Shown here: positions 50,681-59,211 of the stretch, one piece after another
Numbering within the stretch: the stretch's first letter is position 1
How the letters are laid out: every line of letters begins with the position of its first letter
Assembly: GCF_000223215.1 (NCBI RefSeq)
Contig: NC_017243.1
Location: 2,542,001 to 2,606,000 of the forward strand
DNA length: 64,000 bases
Origin: Brachyspira intermedia PWS/A
Lineage (GTDB): Bacteria > Spirochaetota > Brachyspiria > Brachyspirales > Brachyspiraceae
Reading direction: 5' to 3'
Notes under the pieces: generated by a model
What the model was told of the DNA's origin: nothing
The model's database searches: none
The model's input: only the letters and a program-made list of their open reading frames with translations
Made by a program: the position numbers and the translations under genes

Positions 50681-52144
50681 ATGAAAAAAAAAGAAATTAA
50701 AAAAGTTTGTATAACATATCCGCCTTTTGAATATAATAATGGATATCCATTAATATCTTTAAATAGGCAATTTCAATGGTTAAAAAATCCTTCATATGCC
50801 TACCCTATGCTACCATCTTATGCTGCTACTTTATTAAAAAATAATGGTATTAATGTTGTGTTTTTAGATACAATAGCATCTAATATTACAACTATAGATT
50901 GGTTTAATAATATAGATGATATAGCTCCTGACTTAATATTCTTTGAAGTAAAAACTCCTATAATTAATTATATTTGGGATACTATAGAAGCAATAAAAGA
51001 AAGATATGAAAACATCTATGTTGTTTTGGCAGGCGATCATGTTACTGCTTTGCCTGAAGAAAGTATGGAGAAATCAAAAACAGATTTCGTATTAACAGGC
51101 GGCGATTATGATTTTCTTCTTTTAAATTTAGTTAATCATATAAATAATGGTGAAAAATTAGATAAAGGTATATACTACAGAACATCTAATGGAAATATAA
51201 AAAATACAGGAAAATTTGAACTTGAAGAATCTTTAGACAGACTTCCATTTATAGATAGAAATCTTACAAATTGGAAACTATATTCAAAAACTAATGAATA
51301 TTTCAAAAAAACACCCGGCACATCTATAATGTCAGCGAGAGGTTCTTTATATAATAATTATAACAGTAATTCTTCTAATATTCTTTTTGATAAGGTAAGA
51401 GTTAGAAACCCAATAAATGTTATAGATGAAATAGAATATTTGAATAAAAGATATGGAATAAAAGAAATTTTGGATACAAGTGTTTATTTTCCCACAGGAG
51501 AATGGCTTTCATTATTTTGTGAAACTATGAAAGAAAGAAAACTTAATAAGAAAGTTTATATTGATTGTTATGTTTATCTTGGAATATTAGAATATCAAGA
51601 TTATAAAATGATGAAAAAGTCAGGATTTAAAACAGTTATTTTTAATTTGCCTTCAGGAAATGCTAAAACTATAGAGAAACTAGGTATTACTGATAATACT
51701 GTAGAAAATGTGATAGAATCTATAAGATTAGCTAAGAAAGCAGGTTTATTTACAGATATAATGGTAAAAATAGGATATCCTTGGGAAACAGATGAAGATA
51801 TAATAAATACATTCAATATTGTCAAAAATTTAATGCTTAACGGATATATTAATTCTATGAATGTTTCTCTTTTCATACCATATCCCGGAACTAAATTATT
51901 CAAATATTGCGATGAAAATAATCTTATTAAAACAAAAAATTGGTTTGATTATGATATGAGAAAAAGTGTTATGGAATTAAATATGGATGATGATCAAATA
52001 TTTAAATATATTGAATATTTTTATAATTTGTCATTTAATCCTAAATATGTACTGCAAAAAATAAAAAGTATAAGGGATATTTACGATATAAAATACAATA
52101 TAAAATCATTTAAAAATATACTTTCATTCTATTTAAATGATTAA
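50681..52144 (+). CDS. B12-binding/radical-SAM-like protein lacking the Fe-S cysteines
   Basis: A 487-residue protein. The N-terminal domain (about 1-170) is B12-binding-like: YPMLPSYAATLLKNNGINVV, PDLIFFEVKTP, VVLAGDHVTALPEE. The rest is laid out as a radical SAM TIM barrel: VRNPINVIDEIEYLNKRYGI, IYIDCYVYLG, GFKTVIFNLPSGNAKTIEKL, IMVKIGYPWETDEDI and SLFIPYPGT. The cluster motif, expected as SARG-C-xxx-C-xx-C, reads SARGSLYNNYNS: the three Cys are Ser222, Asn226 and Ser229. It cannot bind the usual [4Fe-4S]-SAM centre. The frame is intact over its whole length, so it appears to be a maintained, repurposed protein, not a dead one. Partner candidates are the adjacent YkgJ protein and MarR. Confidence 0.78.
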   Translation: MKKKEIKKVCITYPPFEYNNGYPLISLNRQFQWLKNPSYAYPMLPSYAATLLKNNGINVVFLDTIASNITTIDWFNNIDDIAPDLIFFEVKTPIINYIWDTIEAIKERYENIYVVLAGDHVTALPEESMEKSKTDFVLTGGDYDFLLLNLVNHINNGEKLDKGIYYRTSNGNIKNTGKFELEESLDRLPFIDRNLTNWKLYSKTNEYFKKTPGTSIMSARGSLYNNYNSNSSNILFDKVRVRNPINVIDEIEYLNKRYGIKEILDTSVYFPTGEWLSLFCETMKERKLNKKVYIDCYVYLGILEYQDYKMMKKSGFKTVIFNLPSGNAKTIEKLGITDNTVENVIESIRLAKKAGLFTDIMVKIGYPWETDEDIINTFNIVKNLMLNGYINSMNVSLFIPYPGTKLFKYCDENNLIKTKNWFDYDMRKSVMELNMDDDQIFKYIEYFYNLSFNPKYVLQKIKSIRDIYDIKYNIKSFKNILSFYLND

Positions 52145-52230
52145 AAATATGCTTGCATGGAAAATGTTTTAATGATATTCTTTCTAAACGGTTTATATAC
52201 ATGCAATAATTATTAAGGATAAAAATTTAC

Positions 52231-53184
52231 ATGAGAAAAATAATAGTTTTTATATTATCTTTTATTTTTATACAAAGTAATCTTTTATTTAATGATGTTG
52301 TAAACAGCATAGTAGGTATAGTAGGTTCTATGCCTATTACTTATGAAGACTTTTTAAGCAGAAAAACATTTCTAACATTACAGGCTAGATCTATAGGACA
52401 AAGGGTTACTGATGATATGGTTTATAAAGATTTAGTTGAAGAGAGAGTAATGTATTTAAAACTTAAAGAAAATAATTTTGTTATAGAAGAAAATGATGTA
52501 AAAAGAAGATTAGAAAGTATTGCCAAACAATATAATATGAATGCAGATCAATTTGCTAAGCAGTTAATGGCTGAAGGAATATCTTATGATGAATATAAGA
52601 ATTCTATAAAAAAGCAAATAGCTATGGAAAATTTATACGGACTTGTAGTTAATAATACAGAGATTAGCGATAAAGAAGCTGATGAATTTTATAATAATAC
52701 AAAAGATAAATCTGCATTTGAAGCTGATACATTGGTAAAACTTTCTTGGATATTTTTCAAAGCCACTACATTTACAGAAAAAGGAGAAAAGCAGGAATTA
52801 GCTACCAAAGTAAGAGGTATGGCAGCAAGAGGAAAAGATTTTGCAGAACTTGCTAAGCAATATAGTGAAGATGAAGCCACAAGAAAAAACGGAGGGGATT
52901 TAGGATATAATCTTCTTTATGATGCTGGAAAAAGATCATTACCAGCTCAAATAAATGCAGGACTTAATTTGGCTAAAAGAGGATATAAAGTTGGTACTGT
53001 AAGCAGTGTGAGAGAATTGGTTGGAAAAGGATTTTATATAGTAAAAATAATGGAAATAGAAAAGGATATGGAAAGCATAAGAACTAGAGTAAAAAACTAT
53101 TTAAGCGAATCTAAAATGAGAGAATCATTTATAAAATGGCTTGATGAAGAAACTAAAAGAGTATCCGTTCAAATTTACAAATAA
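52231..53184 (+). CDS. SurA-like periplasmic peptidyl-prolyl isomerase/chaperone
   Basis: A 317-residue exported folding factor. A signal peptide (MRKIIVFILSFIFIQSNLLF) is followed by the SurA_N helical domain (NSIVGIVGSMPITYEDFLSR; EERVMYLKLKENNFVIEEND; MAEGISYDEYKNSIKKQIAM). A PPIC/parvulin domain then contains KDFAELAKQYSEDEATRKNG, GDLGY, and a C-terminal GFYIVKIMEIEKD strand. The family assists outer-membrane protein assembly. The length is typical for a one-parvulin SurA. The ATG at 52231 has AAGGA upstream. Two hairpins follow before carA. Confidence 0.88.
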   Translation: MRKIIVFILSFIFIQSNLLFNDVVNSIVGIVGSMPITYEDFLSRKTFLTLQARSIGQRVTDDMVYKDLVEERVMYLKLKENNFVIEENDVKRRLESIAKQYNMNADQFAKQLMAEGISYDEYKNSIKKQIAMENLYGLVVNNTEISDKEADEFYNNTKDKSAFEADTLVKLSWIFFKATTFTEKGEKQELATKVRGMAARGKDFAELAKQYSEDEATRKNGGDLGYNLLYDAGKRSLPAQINAGLNLAKRGYKVGTVSSVRELVGKGFYIVKIMEIEKDMESIRTRVKNYLSESKMRESFIKWLDEETKRVSVQIYK

Positions 53185-53311
53185 TTAATATAAAATAATG
53201 AATAATTAATATAGAATAATAAAAAATTAATTGTAAAATAAATTATTATATGTTATTATAAAGAAAATAAAAATGAAGAAAAAATAATATGATTGGGAAA
53301 AAGTTTAAACT

Positions 53312-53346
53312 AAAGAAAACGCTGCTAATAATGCAGTTTTTTATAA
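53312..53346 (+). terminator. Small terminator hairpin after the SurA-like gene
   Basis: The arms AAAAC(G)CTGC and GCAGTTTT around TAATAAT, followed by TT. It is the first of two hairpins in tandem before carA. Confidence 0.6.
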
Positions 53347-53349
53347 TCT

Positions 53350-53398
53350 TAAAAAGATTGGAGATTGACTTTCGGTTGATTTCCAATCTTTTTTTATT
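53350..53398 (+). terminator. Terminator hairpin upstream of carA
   Basis: The arms AAAAGATTGGA and TCCAATCTTTT around a loop with GATTGACTTTCGGTTGATT, followed by TTTTT. It ends 46 bases before the carA start, so it may stop read-through from surA or act as an attenuator of carAB. Confidence 0.7.
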
Positions 53399-53443
53399 TT
53401 AAATAAAAATCTAAAAAAATTTAGAATTATAGGAAGGTAAAAT

Positions 53444-54529
53444 TTGAAACGCTACTTAATACTTGAAGACGGAAGTCATTATGAAGGAATAGGTTTTGGG
53501 GCAGATAACTTCAAAGTAGGTGAATTAGTTTTTAACACATCTATGACAGGTTATCAGGAAGTATTATCGGATTTATCTTACTGTGGACAAATTACTGTGA
53601 TGACTTATCCGCTTATAGGAAATTATGGTATAAACAGAGATGATTTTGAAAGTTTGAATCCTGCAATATTCGGGCTTATAGTAAAAGAAGCATGTAAAAG
53701 TCCGAATAATTTTAGGAATTCACAAACAATAGATGAATTTTTGAAATTAAAAAATATTCCGGCTATAGAAAATATTGATACCAGAGCAATAACAAAGAAA
53801 ATAAGAGAAATAGGAACATTAAAAGCTGTGATGAGCGATACTATAGAGAATAAAGATGATATAGTAAAAATGCTTAAAGAAACACCATACATGAATGATC
53901 ATGTAAAAATGGTTTCTACAAAAAATGCTTTTCCTATACCTAATAGAGGAAAGAAAGTTGTATTAATAGATTTTGGAGCAAAACTAGGAATAATAAGAGA
54001 ATTAAGCAAAAGAAACTGCGATTTAATTGTAGTTCCTTATGATACAGATTTTAAAACTATAATGAGTTTAAATCCGGATGGAATAATGCTTTCAAACGGT
54101 CCGGGAAATCCCAAGGACGTTAAAGAATCTATAAATACAATAAAAGAGCTTATAGGTAAAGTTCCAATATTCGGTATATGTTTAGGACATCAGCTTATAA
54201 GTTTGGCATGCGGTGCTGATACTATTAAATTAAAATTCGGACATAGAGGCGGAAATCACCCGGTTAAAGATTTGGAAACAGGAAGAATCAGTATAACAAG
54301 TCAGAATCACAGTTATGCAGTAAAAAAAGAAAGTTTATCAAATACGGATTTAATTATGACGCATATATCTTTAAATGACGGAAGCTGTGAGGGAGTTAAG
54401 CATAAAAAATATCCTGTATTTTCTGTTCAGTATCACCCTGAATCAAATCCGGGACCTGAAGACAGTAAATATTTATTTGATAATTTTATTGATATGATAA
54501 ACAACAATTATGGAGAGAAAAATGCCTAA
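53444..54529 (+). CDS. carA: Carbamoyl-phosphate synthase small (glutaminase) subunit
   Basis: A 361-residue subunit that releases ammonia from glutamine for carbamoyl phosphate, feeding pyrimidine and arginine synthesis. The N-terminal CPSase domain has [33 protein letters not shown] and [14 protein letters not shown]. The class I glutaminase has [11 protein letters not shown], the nucleophile in [13 protein letters not shown], and [13 protein letters not shown] with the catalytic His/Glu. Translation starts at TTG 53444, with AGGAAGG well placed upstream; no ATG fits. The stop codon overlaps the start of carB (ATGCCTAA), implying translational coupling. The tandem hairpins upstream may give attenuation. 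Confidence 0.96.
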   Translation: MKRYLILEDGSHYEGIGFGADNFKVGELVFNTSMTGYQEVLSDLSYCGQITVMTYPLIGNYGINRDDFESLNPAIFGLIVKEACKSPNNFRNSQTIDEFLKLKNIPAIENIDTRAITKKIREIGTLKAVMSDTIENKDDIVKMLKETPYMNDHVKMVSTKNAFPIPNRGKKVVLIDFGAKLGIIRELSKRNCDLIVVPYDTDFKTIMSLNPDGIMLSNGPGNPKDVKESINTIKELIGKVPIFGICLGHQLISLACGADTIKLKFGHRGGNHPVKDLETGRISITSQNHSYAVKKESLSNTDLIMTHISLNDGSCEGVKHKKYPVFSVQYHPESNPGPEDSKYLFDNFIDMINNNYGEKNA

Positions 54530-57500
54530 AAGAACAGATATAAAAAAGATATTAGTAATTGGTTCAGGCCCTATTATTATAGGACAGGCTGCAGAATTTG
54601 ATTATGCCGGTACTCAAGCATGTCAGTCTTTAAGAGAAGAAGGATATGAAGTTGTACTTATAAATTCCAATCCTGCAACAATAATGACAGATGCCGCTAT
54701 TGCTGATAAGGTATATATAGAACCTATAAATTTAGATTTTGCTAAGAGAATAATATATAAAGAAAGACCTGATGCAATATTAGGTTCTCTTGGAGGTCAA
54801 ACCGGTTTAAATTTGGTTGTAGAACTTGCTGAAAGCGGAATATTAGATGAATATAATGTTGAAATTTTAGGTACGGATTTGAATGCTATAAATTGTGCTG
54901 AAGACAGAGAACTTTTTAAAAATCTTATGAATGAAATCAATGAACCTGTGCCTGAAAGTATAATAGTACATAGTGTTGAAGAGGCCATTGAATTTGCAAA
55001 CAAAATAGGTTATCACTTGGTTGTTCGTCCTGCATATACTCTTGGAGGAACAGGAGGCGGATTTGCCAGAAATGAAAAAGAATTAATTGAAATATGCGAA
55101 ACAGGTTTAAAAATAAGTCCTGTACATGAATGCTTGGTTGAAAAAAGTATTGCCGGATATAAAGAAATAGAATATGAAGTAATAAGGGATAATAATGATA
55201 ATGCTATTGTGGTATGTAATATGGAGAATGTTGATCCTGTTGGAATACATACAGGCGACAGTATAGTAGTTGCTCCTTGTCAGACATTAAGCGATACTGA
55301 AAATCAAATGCTTAGAAATGTAAGTCTTAAAATAATAAGAGCTTTAAAAATATGCGGAGGCTGCAATGTACAATTAGCTTTAGACCCTAACAGTTTTAAA
55401 TATTATATAATAGAAGTTAATCCTAGAGTATCACGTTCAAGTGCTTTGGCAAGTAAGGCAACAGGCTACCCTATTGCAAAAATAAGTGCCAAAATAGCAG
55501 TAGGTATGACTTTAGATGAAATAATTAATCCTATCACTAAAAAAAGTTTTGCATGTTTTGAGCCTTCCATTGATTATGTAGTTACAAAATTCCCAAGACT
55601 TCCATTTGATAAATTCCCAAATGCCGACAGACAATTAGGCACACAGATGAAAGCTACAGGCGAAGTTATGAGTATAGGAAGAAATTTTGAAGAATCATTT
55701 TTGAAAGCTGTTCGTTCTCTTGAAATAAAATGCGATCATATAATTCATAATGATGTTTCTGAATATACAACTAAAAAATTATGGGAGCGTATTGAATTAA
55801 GAGATGATTTAAGAATATTTATTATAGCTGAACTTATAAGACGTAAAGAAGATATAAATGATATAATAGAAATTACTCATATAGATAAATTCTTCTTAGA
55901 CAAAATAAAAAACATAGTAACATTAGAAGAAAAATTATATAAAAATAAAATGGATATAGATGTTTTAAGAGAATGCAAAGAGAGAGGATTTTCTGACAGT
56001 TATATATCTAAAGTGTGGGAAGCTGAAGAAATTGATATATACAAATTAAGACATGAGAATAATATAATACCTGTTTATAAAATGGTTGATACCTGTGCAG
56101 GAGAGTTTGAAAGCGAAACTCCTTATTTCTACTCTACTTATGAAAATGAAAATGAATCTTTTAAAAGCGGAAAAGAAAGCATAATAGTATTAGGTTCTGG
56201 CCCTATAAGAATTGGGCAAGGTGTAGAGTTTGATTATTCTACAGTTCATTCAGTTATGACTATAAGAGATGCCGGTTATGAAGCTATAGTAATAAATAAT
56301 AATCCTGAAACTGTATCTACTGATTTTTCTATATCCGATAAACTTTATTTTGAACCATTAACCATAGAAGATGTTATGCATATAATAGAACTTGAAAAGC
56401 CTAAAGGAGTTATAGTACAATTCGGAGGACAAACTGCAATAAATTTAGCTGAAAAATTAGTCATGCATGGAGTAAATATACTCGGCACTTCTTTAGAAAA
56501 TATCAATAAAGCAGAAGATAGACATGAATTTGAAGAGATGTTAAAAACTCTAAATATACCTCAGCCTAAAGGTGAAACTGCCATAACTGTTGATGAGGCT
56601 TTAGTAATAGCAAATGATATAGGATATCCTGTTCTAGTTCGTCCTAGTTATGTACTTGGAGGAAGAGCTATGGAGATAGTGGATAATGATGCATCTTTGA
56701 AAGTTTATATGGAAACTGCTGTAAAAGAAGTAAGCAATAAAGCTCCTATACTAATTGACAAATATGTTATAGGTAAGGAAATAGAAATTGATGCTATTGC
56801 CGACAGTGAAAATAATGTATTTATTCCGGGCATTATGGAGCATATAGAAAGAGCAGGAATTCACTCTGGAGATTCTATAAGCGTATACCCTACTCAAACA
56901 ATATCAAACAAAGTAAAAGAAACTATAATTGATTATGCTAAAAGAATAGGAATAGGATTTAATTTCATAGGGCTTTATAATATACAATTTATAGTTGATA
57001 AAGAGAATAATGTTTATGTGCTTGAAGTAAATCCTAGAAGCAGCCGAACAGTACCTTTCTTGAGTAAAATAACTAATGTTCCAATGGCTAATGTTGCTAC
57101 TATGTGCATACTTGGTAAATCATTAAAAGAACAAGGATATAATAATTTATATAAAGAAGAATCTGATAAAGTATTTGTTAAAGCTCCTGTATTTTCTTTC
57201 TCTAAATTGAGAAAAGTTGATACAATACTTGGCCCTGAAATGAAAAGTACAGGCGAGGCATTAGGTTTTGATATCAATTTTGAAAAGGCATTATATAAAG
57301 CATTAATAGCAAGCGGATTAAGAATACCTTTGCAAGGAAATGTACTTCTTACTATTTCGGATAATCATAAAAATGAAATACTTGATTTAGCAAAAAGATT
57401 TTCTAATATAGGCTACGGAATATATGCTACAAAAGGAACTGCTAATTTCTTGAGAGAAAAAGGACTCTATGTTAAAGAAGTATCAAAAATTTATGAGGAA

Positions 57501-57719
57501 GGTTTAGAAAATATAATAGATACAATAAGACTAGGCAAAGTTGATTATGTGATAAATACAATAGAAAGCAATAGCCAAACACATTCAGACAGTTTAGAAT
57601 TGAGAAGAGCTTCTGCTGAAAATAATATATCTTGTATTACATCATTAGATACAGCTTATGCTTTGCTTAAAGTTATAGAATCTATGAATTTCACTATAAT
57701 GGATTTATCTAATATTTAA
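54522..57719 (+). CDS. carB: Carbamoyl-phosphate synthase large subunit
   Basis: A 1065-residue ATP-grasp enzyme that joins bicarbonate, ammonia and phosphate into carbamoyl phosphate. Two homologous halves: the carboxyphosphate half with [32 protein letters not shown] and [12 protein letters not shown]; the carbamate half with [35 protein letters not shown] and [13 protein letters not shown], each with EVNPRxSR. The C-terminal allosteric MGS-like domain contains [16 protein letters not shown]. The start is ATG 54522 ([16 protein letters not shown]), with GGAGAG upstream inside carA and an 8-base overlap with it. The in-frame ATG at 54510 would contain that SD. The length is normal. Confidence 0.97.
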   Translation: MPKRTDIKKILVIGSGPIIIGQAAEFDYAGTQACQSLREEGYEVVLINSNPATIMTDAAIADKVYIEPINLDFAKRIIYKERPDAILGSLGGQTGLNLVVELAESGILDEYNVEILGTDLNAINCAEDRELFKNLMNEINEPVPESIIVHSVEEAIEFANKIGYHLVVRPAYTLGGTGGGFARNEKELIEICETGLKISPVHECLVEKSIAGYKEIEYEVIRDNNDNAIVVCNMENVDPVGIHTGDSIVVAPCQTLSDTENQMLRNVSLKIIRALKICGGCNVQLALDPNSFKYYIIEVNPRVSRSSALASKATGYPIAKISAKIAVGMTLDEIINPITKKSFACFEPSIDYVVTKFPRLPFDKFPNADRQLGTQMKATGEVMSIGRNFEESFLKAVRSLEIKCDHIIHNDVSEYTTKKLWERIELRDDLRIFIIAELIRRKEDINDIIEITHIDKFFLDKIKNIVTLEEKLYKNKMDIDVLRECKERGFSDSYISKVWEAEEIDIYKLRHENNIIPVYKMVDTCAGEFESETPYFYSTYENENESFKSGKESIIVLGSGPIRIGQGVEFDYSTVHSVMTIRDAGYEAIVINNNPETVSTDFSISDKLYFEPLTIEDVMHIIELEKPKGVIVQFGGQTAINLAEKLVMHGVNILGTSLENINKAEDRHEFEEMLKTLNIPQPKGETAITVDEALVIANDIGYPVLVRPSYVLGGRAMEIVDNDASLKVYMETAVKEVSNKAPILIDKYVIGKEIEIDAIADSENNVFIPGIMEHIERAGIHSGDSISVYPTQTISNKVKETIIDYAKRIGIGFNFIGLYNIQFIVDKENNVYVLEVNPRSSRTVPFLSKITNVPMANVATMCILGKSLKEQGYNNLYKEESDKVFVKAPVFSFSKLRKVDTILGPEMKSTGEALGFDINFEKALYKALIASGLRIPLQGNVLLTISDNHKNEILDLAKRFSNIGYGIYATKGTANFLREKGLYVKEVSKIYEEGLENIIDTIRLGKVDYVINTIESNSQTHSDSLELRRASAENNISCITSLDTAYALLKVIESMNFTIMDLSNI

Positions 57720-57724
57720 AAAAT

Positions 57725-57773
57725 CAAAAACTATGTATTTGTTATTATATTTATATCAAATACATAGTTTTAA
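57725..57773. terminator. Bidirectional terminator between carB and aroF
   Basis: The 15-bp arms AAAACTATGTATTTG and CAAATACATAGTTTT around TTATTATATTTATAT, with T/A-rich tails. The genes converge here. Confidence 0.85.
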
Positions 57774-57797
57774 AAATTTATTTTAAATAAAAACTAA

Positions 57798-58841
57798 TTA
57801 CTTAGTATAAATCTTACCGCCATGACGTTCTTTTATTTTGCTTACAGTTTCAGCCATCATATTAACAGAAGCCATAATCTCTTCAAAAGTATCAGGTTTT
57901 ATAGACTGAGCCCCATCGCATAAAGCATGTTCAGGATCATTATGTACTTCTATAATCATACCGTCAGCACCTGCAGCAAGAGCAGCTAAAGTGAGAGGAA
58001 GTGCCATCCAAGCCTTACCGCTAGCATGTGAAGGATCGCCTATTACAGGTAAGTGGCTCATTCTTTTTATCATAGGTATTGCAGAAACATCGAAAGTATT
58101 TCTAGTATAAGTTTCAAAAGTTCTTATACCTCTTTCGCATAATACTACATTGCTGTTTCCTTTATCCAAAATATATTCAGCACTCATAAGCCATTCTTCC
58201 ATAGTATTAGCTAAACCTCTTTTTAAAAGTATAGGCTTTTTTAATTTACCCACTTCTTTTAAAAGTTCGAAGTTCTGCATGTTTCTTGCCCCAATTTGAA
58301 TCATATCCACAGTATTCTCAAAATCTTCTAAATGTCTTATAGATACAATCTCACTTACTATAGGAATGCCCACTTCTTCTTTTGCAAGTTTTAATATTTT
58401 AAGTCCGTCAAGAGCTAAACCTTGGAAAGCATAAGGAGAAGTTCTAGGTTTGAAAGCTCCTCCTCTAAGTATTGAAGCTCCTGCAGCTTTTACGCTTTTA
58501 GCAATATTAATAACCTGATCCTCACTTTCAACTGAACAAGGACCTGCTATTATTACGGGTTTTCCTGCCCCTATTTTTACACCGCTTACATCGACAACAG
58601 TATCCTCTTTTTTGAAAGCTCTATTTGCTCTTTTGAAAGGTTCTTGTACTTTTAAAACTCTAGCAACACCCGGTAAAGTAGCCATTAATTCTCTATCAAC
58701 TTTTGAAGTATCCCCTACTATACCTATAACAGTACAGTCAACACCTACTATTTTGTTAGTTCCTAATCCTGCTTCGATGAGTCTGTCTGTTATATTATTT
58801 ATATATTCTTCTTTAGCATTTGGTTTCATTACAATAATCAT
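57798..58841 (-). CDS. aroF: 3-deoxy-7-phosphoheptulonate synthase (DAHP synthase, AroA I-beta type)
   Basis: A 347-residue enzyme of the first step of aromatic amino acid synthesis, joining PEP and erythrose 4-phosphate. An N-terminal ferredoxin-like regulatory domain (about 1-70: MIIVMKPNAKEEYINNITDR, IVGVDCTVIGIVGD) precedes the TIM barrel. The barrel has GPCSVESEDQVINIA, RGGAFKPRTSPYAFQGLALD, GARNMQNFELLKEVGKL, LLKRGLANTMEEWL, GDPSHASGKAWMALPLTLAA and EVHNDPEHALCDGAQS. This is the type typically feedback-controlled through the N-terminal domain. A good SD (AAGGAGAT) precedes the ATG. It stands alone; pheA and aroK lie 34 kb away. Confidence 0.96.
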   Translation of the reverse strand: MIIVMKPNAKEEYINNITDRLIEAGLGTNKIVGVDCTVIGIVGDTSKVDRELMATLPGVARVLKVQEPFKRANRAFKKEDTVVDVSGVKIGAGKPVIIAGPCSVESEDQVINIAKSVKAAGASILRGGAFKPRTSPYAFQGLALDGLKILKLAKEEVGIPIVSEIVSIRHLEDFENTVDMIQIGARNMQNFELLKEVGKLKKPILLKRGLANTMEEWLMSAEYILDKGNSNVVLCERGIRTFETYTRNTFDVSAIPMIKRMSHLPVIGDPSHASGKAWMALPLTLAALAAGADGMIIEVHNDPEHALCDGAQSIKPDTFEEIMASVNMMAETVSKIKERHGGKIYTK

Positions 58842-59211
58842 AGTAATTATCTCCTTAAAATTAAAATATTATGTTAATTAACTTGTTATATTTGAATATG
58901 TTTTCTTATAATTAAAAAATTAATTTATTATGTATTTGTTTTTATTGTTGTGAAAAAATAGAATATACTGGCGCCTTAAACGCCAAAAAAGCTAAAGAAA
59001 AATGGGAAGCAAAAAGAGTTGCTTATGATAGAGTTAATAAAAATCTTATCTTTCATAGTAATATATTATATATAAAAATTAATAAATGTCAATAAAAAAT
59101 ATATATAATTAACTAATAATAAGAATTATTAAATAAATTCATTGATTTTATTGTAAAATATTATAGAATAAGCAGAGGTATATCTAAAATAATTTTTAAG
59201 GCGGTAATTTT
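58842..59211. other. Intergenic region with a possible coding relic
   Basis: A gap of 370 bp between divergent aroF and the phosphorylase. Most is AT-rich, but 58961-59095 (+) reads TGALNAKKAKEKWEAKRVAY followed by DRVNKNL in a Brachyspira-like codon style, with no start or SD. It may be the remains of a gene. A short GGCG/CGCC hairpin lies at its head (58970-58984). The SD of the next gene, AAGGCGG, is at 59198-59204. Confidence 0.35.
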
